Source: Tupaia tana
Taxonomy: Eukaryota; Chordata; Mammalia; Scandentia; Tupaiidae
DNA length: 64,000 nucleotides
Assembly: GCA_026018925.1 (NCBI GenBank)
Contig: JAKSZU010000011.1
Span: 8,638,485 to 8,702,484 of the forward strand
Direction: 5' to 3'
Shown here one piece after another: positions 20,958 through 30,664 of this stretch (positions are counted from its first letter, which is position 1; the number at the start of each line of letters is the position of its first letter). Below the pieces are notes generated by a model. It was given only the letters and a program-made list of their open reading frames with translations. It was not told the DNA's origin and made no database searches. A program made the translations under genes and the position numbers.

Positions 20958-21196
20958 CTTAGGGTGTTAGTGATCAGGGATAGCGCTAACACTAAGTGCC
21001 ACCTCAGAACTTTTTGAGAAGTTTACTGCCTAGGTGCAAGCAGTCAGAGATAGTGCTGTACCTAAGAATCAGAACCGTAGAGATGCTTTACTGCCTAGGT
21101 GCAAGCAGTCAAGGGTATTGCTACACCTAAGAATTAAAACTATACAAAATGATTAGTGCCTAGATGTAAGCAATCATGGGTACTGCTACATCTAAG
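20958..21196 (+). ncRNA. Array of four tandem stem-loops in the proviral leader
   Basis: Hairpins at 20958-20996, 21029-21066, 21094-21131 and 21159-21196, the last three at exact 65-bp spacing. Each of the last three has an outer stem (CTAGGTG with CACCTAA or variants), a bulged A, an inner 3-bp stem GCA/TGC and a loop sharing TCA.GGRTA. Hairpin 1 has the stem GTGTTAG/CTAACAC plus CTTA/TAAG and the same loop type. Base changes between units are paired: G-C to A-T at the sixth stem position and C-G to T-A at the ninth (hairpin 4). Position suggests packaging or RNA export, but function is inferred only. Confidence 0.75.
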
Positions 21197-21282
21197 AGTA
21201 GAATTTTGTATATAGACTTCCTGAAACGTACTTTAAAACAAAAACGTATTCAGGTCAGTAAAAGTCAGCTCACATCATTTTT

Positions 21283-21409
21283 GGACACCTAAGTCCTTCT
21301 GACCAGGAGGAATTAAAGGAGGCTGCCGCTGATTATCACAATTGGCCACCGCCAAAACTTAACTCTTTTAATTCAAAAAAAAAACATAAACAAACTTCTA
21401 AACCTGTTG

Positions 21410-21445
<36 letters not shown>

Positions 21446-21840
21446 AGTCAAAAAGTCTTTAAAACCTGACAATGTTAATTTCTGCTTCCCTTTATTATAT
21501 CCTTTTGAGGAGGGGGAGCCATAGTGGGAGGCGATTTCCTATAAACTGCTTAAGGAAATTAAACAAGCTGTAAAAGATTTTGGTCCCACTTCTTCATATA
21601 CTATTACATCGGTAAAAGGTTTGGCAGCTCAGTGGATGACACCATATGATTGGACTCAAGTAACTAAGACATGTCTTCCAGGAGGGGACTTTTTACTGTG
21701 AAAATTGGAATTTAAACAATTGACAAAAAATAAAATAAATAAACCTCAAAACAGGCTACTAGAGAGCCTGCACACAAATGGGAAAAGTATATCCCCCAAA
21801 CAAACTCCCCTAACATTACACTTGCTTCCCAAATGATTAT
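21283..21840 (+). pseudogene. Broken gag-like relic (matrix and capsid pieces)
   Basis: Gag is the structural polyprotein. A short frame at 21283-21412 reads HLSPSDQEELKEAAADYHNW, like the region before capsid in betaretroviral Gag, and runs into a poly(A) stretch (21413-21444). A capsid-like segment follows at about 21540-21730, including LAAQWMTPYDW and CLPGGDFLL, with in-frame stops at about 21524 and 21700. After about 21840 nothing Gag-like is visible. No start codon in good context and no intact frame. Identified by motif resemblance only. Confidence 0.65.
21413..21444. repeat. Internal poly(A) tract in the provirus
   Basis: About 30 A residues within the gag-like relic, not expected in functional gag. 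Confidence 0.9.
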
Positions 21841-21849
21841 CTCCTGCCA

Positions 21850-23280
21850 GCATTTAACAACCATACCATCTTAGGCTTTGCCAGCATAGAAAAAACTCCC
21901 AGAATATCAAGAATATTTGTGTTCTAAAAACTCTAAAGGTATAAAAAATTCCTATTGCTTTCTACCACCCTTAAGTATATAATTAAAAATTTCAAAAAAG
22001 GGAGATTACTCAAAATGTATCAATGTCAAAATAACCCCAGGAAAATTCTCTCTTGTAATCTTGATGTGTGTATGTGTGTGTGTGTGTCTATGCATGTAAT
22101 ATGTCATGTTATGTACTATATGTTGTATGGCTCTGTGAAAACAGGCCTTAAAGTATTCTATTCAATTTGGTTTATAAAAAAGAGCGCTCATAAAAATTAG
22201 TCTAAATGTTTCTCAAGTTTGTATAACTTTAACAAGTGAGATGGCTTCAAACATAATAAAAAATAATAATAAATAAAATAATAATAATAATAATAATTAA
22301 CAAGTAAAGATCTTCACAATCTCCAACATATATTTTTGTCTAAGGTTTTATTAATCAAACAACATCATGTTTATCTTAATATGTTTGGTTTAATAAAATA
22401 GCTAGTATTCCTGTGTTATATGTTACATTGTACATAATGAATATCTAACAACAACAACAACAAAAATTTTATAACTAGTTTTTTCTGGCTTTAGTTTTAG
22501 TGCTAACAGAGGATCTTTAACCTCAAAGTAACTTTTGGATGTTTACAGAGGGCCCCTGAATCATCCAAAAGGGAGTTATTAAACCAATCAGGCTTATTGT
22601 TTATATGTTGGATAAAAATAAAAGACATTGTGAAATTAAGTAATTCTAATTTTCTTAATATTATATTTAAGTTAATACATATATACATATATGTGTATAT
22701 ATATATAAATGTTATGTACTTGTATGCCTATATATACACTGTGTTCCAAAATAATTTAAAATTCCCAAGAGTTAATAGTAGGCTATTATGTTAAACTGAC
22801 ATATATAGCCAAATTCCTCTGTCAGTTGTGAATTTTTGTCAGACCATTAACTATGGCTAAAATCTTAATTTTATGTCCTTAAAGAAATTCACAAAGAGAG
22901 TAAAATAAATAAATAAATAAATCTAAAAATTAAACTGGGTAAAATCTTCATTCTCTATGTAAATTGATTGGTTTTCTAAACTGTTAAGCCAAAATTGACA
23001 AAACAAAAGTAAAAAATGTTTCACAAAATTACATACTAAGTGGCCAATGCAATGCACCTGAGTTAAAAAAGTAAATTAATATAAAAGACTATAAATCCAG
23101 TGTTAAACATGAACTCATAAAAACATATTGCCTGATTCCCTCTGAGTCCTCCTTATAATTCTTGTTGTTAAATTAACATGCTTTAGTTATTATTGGTCTT
23201 TAAATTTTATTAAAATATTGAAATGGTTTATTAGTAAGATTGTTCAGTTTTACATTTAAAACTCAACTCCCTTTAACTTT
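21850..23280. other. AT-rich non-coding middle of the provirus
   Basis: Takes the place where pro and pol should be. Very AT-rich, with ATA/AATA runs (22255-22300, 22905-22925), a GT run (22066-22087) and TA-rich words (22675-22730). No reverse transcriptase, RNase H, integrase or protease motif is visible in any frame. Either captured foreign sequence or extremely decayed pol. Confidence 0.6.
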
Positions 23281-23629
23281 TCAGCTTCCACAGAGTCACT
23301 CCCACTTTGCTTTTCAGCTTATGGTGTTAATCCTCTTCCATTTTATGTTGCTCTTTCCCCTATAATTCAAGTTACAGGTTCTCCTTTAGCCACAGGACAG
23401 CTACTTCCCTCCAGTTATGATGACCACAGTTGTGATGCTTGGACCCTAACTTTCCTTTCTCTTACAGGATATAATAATTCAATTTTAGCCACTGCACCTT
23501 CTATTCACCTACCTAAGTTACTTTAAGCAGAATTTCCTGGAATGACATTTCCTCACAGTCCAGTTTTCCAAACTAGACCCCCTGTGTTTTTCCTAAATAC
23601 ATGGTTTGTTATTTCTTAAATAATTTTGC

Positions 23630-23650
23630 CTTCTCTTTGTTTGACAGCTT
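23630..23650 (+). promoter_or_regulatory. Candidate splice acceptor before the env relic
   Basis: CCTTCTCTTTGTTTGACAG is a pyrimidine-rich run ending in CAG. Plausible by sequence only. Confidence 0.3.
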
Positions 23651-24188
23651 CCCATGTTAACGAATTAACCCTTAATGTCTCCACTGCCTTGTTTAAACAA
23701 GAACAAATTAACCAACAACTGGCTGACAGTCAATGCCCTACAAGAAGCAGTTATATACTTAGGACAAGAAATTCAAAATATTAAAGTCCGGTTAACTACT
23801 GCCTGTCATGCAGATTATAAATGGATTTGTGTTACTCCTTTACCTTACAATCACACACAAATTACCTGGGAACAAATCCAGTCTCACCTCAGAGGAGCCT
23901 TTAACCACTCTCTCACCATAGACTTACAGAAATTACAGGCTGACATTACAAAATATTCCAAATCCCATTTGAACTCCATAACACCCTCTGATGTGGCCAA
24001 TGGTATTGTGTCCTCCTTATTTGGTGCATTCACCAATTCCAAACACTCATTCTCTATGTTACTTTATTCGGTCGGAAGTCTTTTTGGGCTTATCTTCCTA
24101 TGTTTGTTTTGCTTTCCAGTTATTCTCAAACAATTTCGTTCTGCCATTACATCAATACGAACTGAAATTCACCTCTTCAAACTTCAAA

Positions 24189-24204
24189 ATAAAAAAGGGG
24201 GAGA
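24189..24204 (+). other. Polypurine tract
   Basis: ATAAAAAAGGGGGAGA immediately before the 3' LTR, the usual primer for plus-strand synthesis. Confidence 0.85.
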
Positions 24205-25387
24205 TGGAGGAGTCCAACCCAGTGGGGCTCCAGGACCCGTCTGAGCCCTTTGATCTTTGAGCATCGCTTCCGGTTGGTTCAGTATGCTGGCAAGGCCACT
24301 ACTGTACGCCCCCCGACCCTGGAACAAGCTTGGATCAATTAGCATATTGGCAAGGCCGTTTGCTATCCGCTCCGGGAAATGTAGTAGCCTTGCTGGGAAG
24401 TGACCCCCCTCTGACTCCCCGATATATTACTATAAAAGAATTAATATAATTTTTTCATACATCTTTGTAGTAAGATTTCCCAAAATCCCCCGACCGCTCC
24501 CTTTACTCTAATCACTTACTGTTAATTACAGCGCTTCATTGGACACAACAAAGGGTGTGCTAAAGTTCTTCTTGATCTCCGGAAGGCCTTCCTTTCAAAA
24601 CACATTTAAACTTAAAAATCATCTCTTACGCAGAAACTGACCCAGGACACCCCCGCCTCACTGTAGTTTATGTTCTGACAAAGTACATGATGGTGGCAAC
24701 GCAAGCACAATACAATGCCTAGGTGTGCCACAAAGTTTTTCGTTAACTCATTAGTTACTTCACCACCAGTTGAAAAGCCTGTGTCCCCGCCCTCATCAAG
24801 TGGACACTAACTTCACCCTTTCAGGATAGGTAAATATATTAGGATTCCTTTAAATAAACTTTAGATCTCTATAAAATTATATAAATATCATTCTTTATTG
24901 AGATTTATAAGAACTAATGTCTGTACTTGAGATTTTCCTTTATAGAATCACAACAAGTAACTGCAAGATTGCTGCCGCCAAGTACTGGCTGATAATTAAC
25001 TCTGCCTGCTGGAGCTGTTCTCCGAAACTACACTCCCAGAACAGAAGTTCCCAAAAGCTTGCTTACATCAATCAAATAATTGTTGAATTGTATCGATGAT
25101 TAATAGTCCTGCCCTTTATCAAACCCTGAATAGAACCTTTGATCTCTATTGTTAAAACTTTATGAATTGATAATTAGAACACGTAGCCCCTCTCCCGTTC
25201 ACTTGCATGTATCCCATTTTCAATAAAAAGCCACGATGATTCCTAGCAGTTGTCACTCCTCAGAGAGCGATCTCTGGGAAGTGTCCGGCTGAGAGGACGT
25301 GCATGAAAAAGCACCGAGACCTCAGTCTTCCTTTCCTTCGCCGCCTCCGTCGAGTCAACCCACCCCCGCCGAGGCTGGTCCCCGGCA
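24205..25387 (+). repeat. 3' LTR (1183 bp)
   Basis: Matches the 5' LTR except for one deleted C and two substitutions. Poly(A) signal at 25222-25227. Ends CCCCGGCA, followed at once by the target duplication CTTCAC. Confidence 0.95.
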
Positions 25388-25393
25388 CTTCAC
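25388..25393. repeat. Right 6-bp target-site duplication of the provirus
   Basis: CTTCAC, identical to 19582-19587. Confidence 0.9.
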
Positions 25394-25662
25394 CAAGAGC
25401 TCATTCCACTGCCAACCACTCAAAATTACTAGAAAATTCTTTGATGTATTAAGCGACTTTTTAATACCTGTGCCTCATTGTTCAAAACTCTAAAGATATA
25501 CAGAAAAAGATGAGCAGTTTCTTTATATATAAAGTACACCTCAGAATCTAAAACAACTATAATTCCCTCAAGTTCTTTCTTTTCTTTCTTCCCTCTTTTC
25601 TTTCTTTTCTTCAGTCATTTCAAAGGGAACAAAGACTACCAACATCACCATTGCCACAGTCT

Positions 25663-25917
25663 TTTTTTTTTTTTTTTTTTTTGAGAGGTTTATACTATAG
25701 GGCATATGCAGAGAGAGACAGAGAGATAAAAAGTGAGAAATCAACCCCAGGGGGGATGGCCATGCCGCAATCCCTTCTACTCCATTCTCCTCTTGGGATC
25801 TTGGGCACGCATGCACACGCGCCTGGTGTGAGTTTAAGCCACTGGGTCCAGGACTCGAACCGCAGTTGACTACGTGGGAGTCCAGTGACATAGCTATTAT
25901 ACTAACTGCTGGTCCCA
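25663..25917 (-). mobile_element. Young A-type SINE with target duplication
   Basis: T tail, GAGAGGTTTATACTATAGGGC, CCATGCCGCAATCCC body, GGACTCGAACCGCAGTTGAC box B complement, ACTAACTGCTGGTCCC. Flanks ACCATTGCCACAG and ACCATTACCACAG form the duplication. Confidence 0.92.
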
Positions 25918-26186
25918 CCATTACCACAGCCTTTGATGTCACCACTGTCGTCTGTACCACCATTAATCTTTGAAAGGTAAAGAGAAAGGAGAAGTCTCCA
26001 TGTATATGAGAACAAAAAATAGGTCAAAGAAAAGTACTCAACCAAAATATTCAGAGTTATTGTTCTACTACAATAGAGGAATATAAGAAGAAATGGAAAC
26101 GCCAACAGACATTCACCAAAGAAGATACATAAATACCAAATGATCTTCTAAAGCATTAATAATTTAGGAAATCAAAATTAAAACCA

Positions 26187-26445
26187 AAATAGGGCTGTCT
26201 TTGTGGCCTAGTGATTAAAGGAGCTGAATCCCCCATGGCCAACCACGGTTCAAGCCCTGGTCCAGTGGCTTGAAGAGCATGCTAGGCATGTGGGCATGTG
26301 CCCAAATTCTAACAGGATGGAGAAATGGAGGAGAAGGGATTGTAGCATGATTATGTCCCATTAAAGGGTACTTTCTCCTCCTCCTTCCCTTCTCTCTGGT
26401 GAGTATGTATACCCTCTGAGAATTAAAAACAAAAATAAAATTAAG
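26187..26445 (+). mobile_element. B-type SINE
   Basis: GGGCTGTCTTTGTGGCCTAG head, box B GTTCAAGCCC, ACAGGATGGAGAAATGGAG body, end ACCCTCTGAGAATTAAAAAC. Confidence 0.88.
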
Positions 26446-26464
26446 TACCATTACACATGTCCTA

Positions 26465-26985
26465 GAATGAGGAAAATTAAAAGACTGACAATATTAAGTG
26501 CTGGCAAGGATACAGAGCCACAGAAACTCTAATACAAGTGTTCCTCAAAAATTTTGTACAAAATACATATTGTGAATAAACCATGCATAGATTTTTTTTT
26601 GAAGTTTGCACTAGAATAATTTTCAAAATTCCTTCATACCTTATTGGTGGGAATGGAAAATTGTAAGACCACTTTGGAAAACTTGCTAGCAATCTCCCAC
26701 GAGGTGCAAATAAACTTATCACGTGGTCTTGCAATCCCTTTTCTATGAATTTATTTTAGAGAAAGAAAAACATAAGTTCACAGAGAGAGCAATATTTGAT
26801 TGTTTTTTCAAAATAACACAATTCTGGAAACAACCCAAATATCCTTCAACTGGTGAATAGATTAACAAGTTGTGGTACCATCACACACTGTAACACTACT
26901 CCACATGAAAAAGAAAAACTGCTGCTTCATACAACAAACAGACATATCTTAAATGCATTTTTCTAAGTTAAAAAGAAAAGCACCA
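26465..26985 (+). mobile_element. Old L1 fragment (ORF2 C-terminal region)
   Basis: GTGCTGGCAAGGATACAGAG, TTATTGGTGGGAATGG and TGGAAACAACCCAAATATCC are words of the L1 ORF2 C-terminus and 3' end. More diverged than the adjoining L1. Confidence 0.7.
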
Positions 26986-28150
26986 TACTCATATTTAATG
27001 CAATTCCAATCAAATTACCAGACACATTCTTCACAGATTTAGAAAAAAAATATCGTAGAATTTGTCAGGGATTATAAAAGCCCTGTATTGTCAAAGCAGT
27101 TATGCACAAGAAAAATAGAGTAAGGGCATCTCATGCTCTTGTCCCAAAATATATTACGAAGCTGTGATAATCAAAACAGCATGGTACTGGCACAAAAACA
27201 GGCATGTAGACCAATGGAACAGACTAGAGACCCCAGAAATAAACCCAAAATGTATAGTCAATTGATTTTTGACAAAGGACACCAGTCAATCCAGTGGGAA
27301 AAAGAAAACCTCTTTAGCAAATAGTAAAGTGCTTGCTATCTCTTGTCATGAGGAAGATGCAAATCAAAACTACAGTGAACCACCACCTAACCCCAGTCAG
27401 AATGGCTAAGATTAAAAAAGAATAAGTGCTGGCAAGTCTGTGGTGAAAGTGGAACTCTTCTACACTATTGGTGGGAATGTAAATTAGTGCAATTTCTGTG
27501 GAGAACAATATGGAGGTTCCTCAAATACCTGCAAATAGAACTACCATATGATCCAGCAATTCCACTCCTGGGTATCTACCCAAAGGACAAGAAAACACAC
27601 AGTCGGAAAAAAAATTGCACACCATATTTATTGCAGCACTATTAATAATTGCTAAGACTTTTAACCAACCCAAATGTCCACAAAAAGATGAATGGATTGA
27701 AAAAGTGTGGAACATGTACACTGCAGAATACTACTCAGCCATGAAAAACAATGAGACCCTGGAATTTGATAGAAAGTAGACAAATATGGAAGATTTACTG
27801 CCAAGTGAAGCAAGCCAAAAAATGAAAGAAAGGCATTGTATATCCCAACTCAACATATACCAACTGTACTCTATGACAGAAACTGAAATATTGGAAAATA
27901 TAAAGGCAGGAAGAGCAACTGACCCAGAGACACTGTGGGAGGTGGATGGGAAATGGCAGAGGGTGAGAGCAGGGGAATCAAGAGGAAGAAAGAAAGATTT
28001 AAACAGTGAAGAAACACAAAATGTGAAAGTATCTGTTGAAGATAATAGGTATGGTAAAATCTTTGATTGGACCAATATTCAGTACATTCTGGATGAGAAA
28101 ATTAATTGTTTATGCTGTACTGGCATACAGTGAATGACTGTAAAATTTAA
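26986..28150 (+). mobile_element. L1 fragment: ORF2 C-terminus and 3' UTR
   Basis: 27133-27324 reads as the ORF2 C-terminal region ([19 protein letters not shown]). An apparent internal deletion at about 27327 is followed by the stretch up to EYYSAMKNNETLEFDRK at about 27726-27776. MEDLLPSEASQKMKERH and the 3' UTR follow to about 28150. The 115-codon frame at 27786 runs from ORF2 into the 3' UTR. 5'-truncated and dead. Confidence 0.85.
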
Positions 28151-28793
28151 AAAAAACTGTATATTGTATAATTACATTTATTGCTCATTCTGGAAAAGGC
28201 AAAATCGACAACTAAAAATAAAAATCAGAGCCAAGAACTGCATATCGGGATTGGATACAAAGAGCTGAAGGAAGGGATTTGGGGGATGATGAAACTTATC
28301 TGTATCACAATTGTGGTAATGGACATGTAGTTCTATGTATTTGTTAGAACCCACAAATCAAAATGAGTAAGTTTTATTATATGTGAATTTTTTAATCAAT
28401 CAAAATATAAAGGGACACAAAATAGATACAAATAGTAAAATATGAAACTGACTGCATTATAAATTAATAGTACAAGTATTGTGAAGAATACAAGTACACT
28501 ACCCTAAATAATTTTGGAAAGGAATATTTGACTGGATATTGTAATTAAGGCTAATGACACAAAGAACTACATACTGATATTGTACCCTACTTAATTATTT
28601 TTTTACAGAGGTATGGGTTCATAATTTTAAGACTTATGTGTATTCTAGTGTTGAAAAAATATTCTAGATAACAAGAGAGCCAGTTTTCTTCTGTTGGAAA
28701 AGAAACTACAAATAAGAAAGTTAAAAAGAGCCCTATTGTATTATGTTGAAATTAAAGGTATCAATAGAAACTCAAGCAGTATTTTCGTTTTTT
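28151..28793. other. Unassigned AT-rich stretch
   Basis: 28245-28390 may be further L1 3'-UTR-like sequence. Nothing firmly recognised. Confidence 0.35.
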
Positions 28794-28954
28794 CCTTTTT
28801 TTTTTTTTAAGGTTTTTGCCATAGAGCATATATACTCAGTGGAGAGAGACAGGAGACAGTAAAAGGGAAAGTGAGAAATCATCCCCCAGAGGGGATTGCC
28901 ATGCCACAATCCCTTCTCCTTCATTCTCCTCCTGAGATTTTGGACATGGGCGCG

Positions 28955-28985
<31 letters not shown>

Positions 28986-29081
28986 ATCTGGCATGATTTT
29001 CAAACCACTGCATCCAGGACTTGAACCATGGTCAGCCACGTAGGAATTCAGTGCCTTAACCATCATGCCACCAGTTGACCC
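28794..29081 (-). mobile_element. A-type SINE with target duplication
   Basis: T tail, GGTTTTTGCCATAGAGC, body, GGACTTGAACCATGGTCAGC, ATCATGCCACCAGTTGACCC. Flanked by GCAGTATTTTC on both sides. Confidence 0.88.
28949..28986. repeat. (CG)n(CA)n alternating tract inside a SINE
   Basis: About six to seven CG units followed by about eleven CA units. Strict purine-pyrimidine alternation, the classic Z-DNA-prone type. Confidence 0.95.
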
Positions 29082-29335
29082 CCTCATGCAGTATTTTCAA
29101 ATAGATATATAGATAAATCAATCAATAGAGATTTCTGTGTATACATGGCTTAATATATAGTCATCTATTCCCAAATTCTCTCCACTGAAAGGGACTAGAA
29201 GCAATGAAATCTCAGGAATGGTGAACACAACAATGGCTTGATCTTGGCTTCTAAATATCATTCTTTAATAAGAGTCAGGGCTTCCTGAAAATGTATTTCA
29301 GGGTTGGGACAAGAAAAATACAAGATAATGACCTA

Positions 29336-29580
29336 GTAGTTGGGGGAGGTAGCACTCACCTGGCTGACTATGAGGTTCAAGTCTTAGCCCCAGCGGCTTG
29401 AAAAACACACTGAGTATGTGTTTCCAAAATCCCAGCGAGATGGAGAAATGATGGAGAAGGGATTATGGTATGACCATGCCCCACTGAAGTGGGTTTTCTC
29501 CCTCTTCCTATCTCTCTGTCTCTCTGTCTCTCTCTGGCAAGGTTATATGACATCTGCCAAATAAAAACAAAGAAAAACAG
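29336..29580 (+). mobile_element. B-type SINE
   Basis: GACCTAGTAGTTGGGGGAGG head, GGTTCAAGTCTTAGCCCCAG around box B, GCGAGATGGAGAAATGATG, CT-rich segment, AATAAAAACAAAG tail. Confidence 0.8.
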
Positions 29581-29708
29581 AGAGAAAAAGAAAAAAAATA
29601 AAAGTGCTGAAGAAACAATGGGGGCCATGTCAAAAGAACACAGAAGCAAATCTGAGAAAGCTCTCAGTTGCCAAAATTGGAATAATTTGAACAACACAGA
29701 AAAAAGCA

Positions 29709-29894
29709 AGCCAACCCTGTGGTCTAGTGGTTAAGGAAGCTGGAGCTCCTATGGCTGACCAAATGGTTCAAATCCCAGCCCAGTGGCTTAAAAACACACT
29801 GGGCGCATGTGAGTACATGCCCCAAATCCCAACAGGATGGAGAAATAGAGAAGGGATTGTGATGTGGCCATGCCACAGATGGGAGATGGGGGAG

Positions 29895-29949
<55 letters not shown>

Positions 29950-30046
29950 GTATTTCTGTGTCTCTCTGACAAGTGCACATGCTCTCTAGCAAATAAGAAA
30001 AGAAAAAGAAGAGAGGAGAGGGGAAAGGAGAGAAGAGCATAGACAA
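29709..30046 (+). mobile_element. B-type SINE with expanded CT run and GA-rich tail
   Basis: CCAACCCTGTGGTCTAGTGG head, box B GTTCAAATCC, AACAGGATGGAGAAATAGAG, an expanded (CT)n at 29898-29948, ATGCTCTCTAGCAAATAAG end, then a GAGAGGAGAGG-type tail. Confidence 0.88.
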
Positions 30047-30417
30047 AAGAGAAGAGAGTAGTAGTATTAGATTATAATCAATAGAATAAAGTATCTATCT
30101 AGAAGCCCGTAAAGATATAAGTAAATAATTGAATAAATAAGCAAATGGGCAGTTTCTGCCTATAGGTCAATTTCAGTCAACAAATTCAAAGAAATGAGGA
30201 AAATGGAAAGTAAACAATGATCATTATAGAGAAGGTCCACTGGTGGATGACAAAATTAGTTACAAAAGTTCATAGAGAAGCAAGATATTTGAATAGTCTT
30301 GGAATAACTCCCCCTGATATATATGACAAAGGGAAATTACTAACTATGTTTTGGAAAACCCAGCAAATGTCAACCAGGTGATCAAAGTTAACATCACCAA
30401 TAACTTTGTTTGTTTAC
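30047..30417. other. Unassigned AT-rich stretch
   Basis: No gene or repeat recognised. Confidence 0.4.
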
Positions 30418-30664
30418 TCTAGGTTTCTGCCATCAGACAAGTGTATCTGCCAGAGACAGACAGAGACAGTGAGAGGAACAATGAGAAAAAAAACCCTCAG
30501 GGGAAATGACCATGCCATAATCCCTTTTCCTCTTTTCTCCTCTTGGGATCTTGGGCATGCACACACACACTCAGCGTGATTTTCAAGCTGCTATGTCCGG
30601 GACTTGAACCGTGTTCAACCATGTGGAAGTCTAGTGCCTTAACCACTATGCCACCTACTGACCC
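30418..30664 (-). mobile_element. A-type SINE
   Basis: CTAGGTTTCTGCCATCAGAC, ATAATCCCTTTTCCTC body, GGGACTTGAACCGTG, ACTATGCCACCTACTGACCC. Confidence 0.85.

Larger units (their letters stand above)
23285..24244 (+). pseudogene. Env-like relic with a long transmembrane-subunit frame
   Basis: Env mediates receptor binding and membrane fusion. The open frame 23675-24244 (189 codons) has a heptad-like helix (VIYLGQEIQNIKV), two cysteines at residues 44 and 52 (C-X7-C), N-glycosylation sites at 59 and 77, a hydrophobic anchor at about 127-152 and a basic cytoplasmic tail. It crosses the polypurine tract and stops inside the 3' LTR. The layout fits a betaretroviral TM subunit. The first 20 or so residues are out of register: the matching upstream part is in another frame, with a break near 23730. 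Stops at about 23523 and 23618 interrupt the preceding stretch. Not a functional Env. Confidence 0.7.
19588..25387 (+). mobile_element. Betaretrovirus-like endogenous provirus, young and defective
   Basis: Two LTRs beginning TG and ending CA, a Lys-type primer-binding site, a polypurine tract and an exact 6-bp target duplication define a 5.8-kb provirus. The interior is only 3433 bp. It has broken gag-like and env-like stretches and no pol that I can recognise, against roughly 7-8 kb of gag-pro-pol-env in complete betaretroviruses. It cannot supply its own enzymes, so it was either mobilised in trans or deleted after insertion. The near-identity of the LTRs indicates a recent insertion. Confidence 0.93.

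Noticed and set aside
20958..21196. Regularly spaced hairpin repeats resembling a CRISPR array
   Set aside because: Vertebrate DNA, inside a retroviral leader. The repeats diverge and covary, and the spacers are similar to each other. Not CRISPR.
27786..28133. 115-codon open frame
   Set aside because: It is the end of L1 ORF2 running out of frame context into the 3' UTR, not a separate gene.
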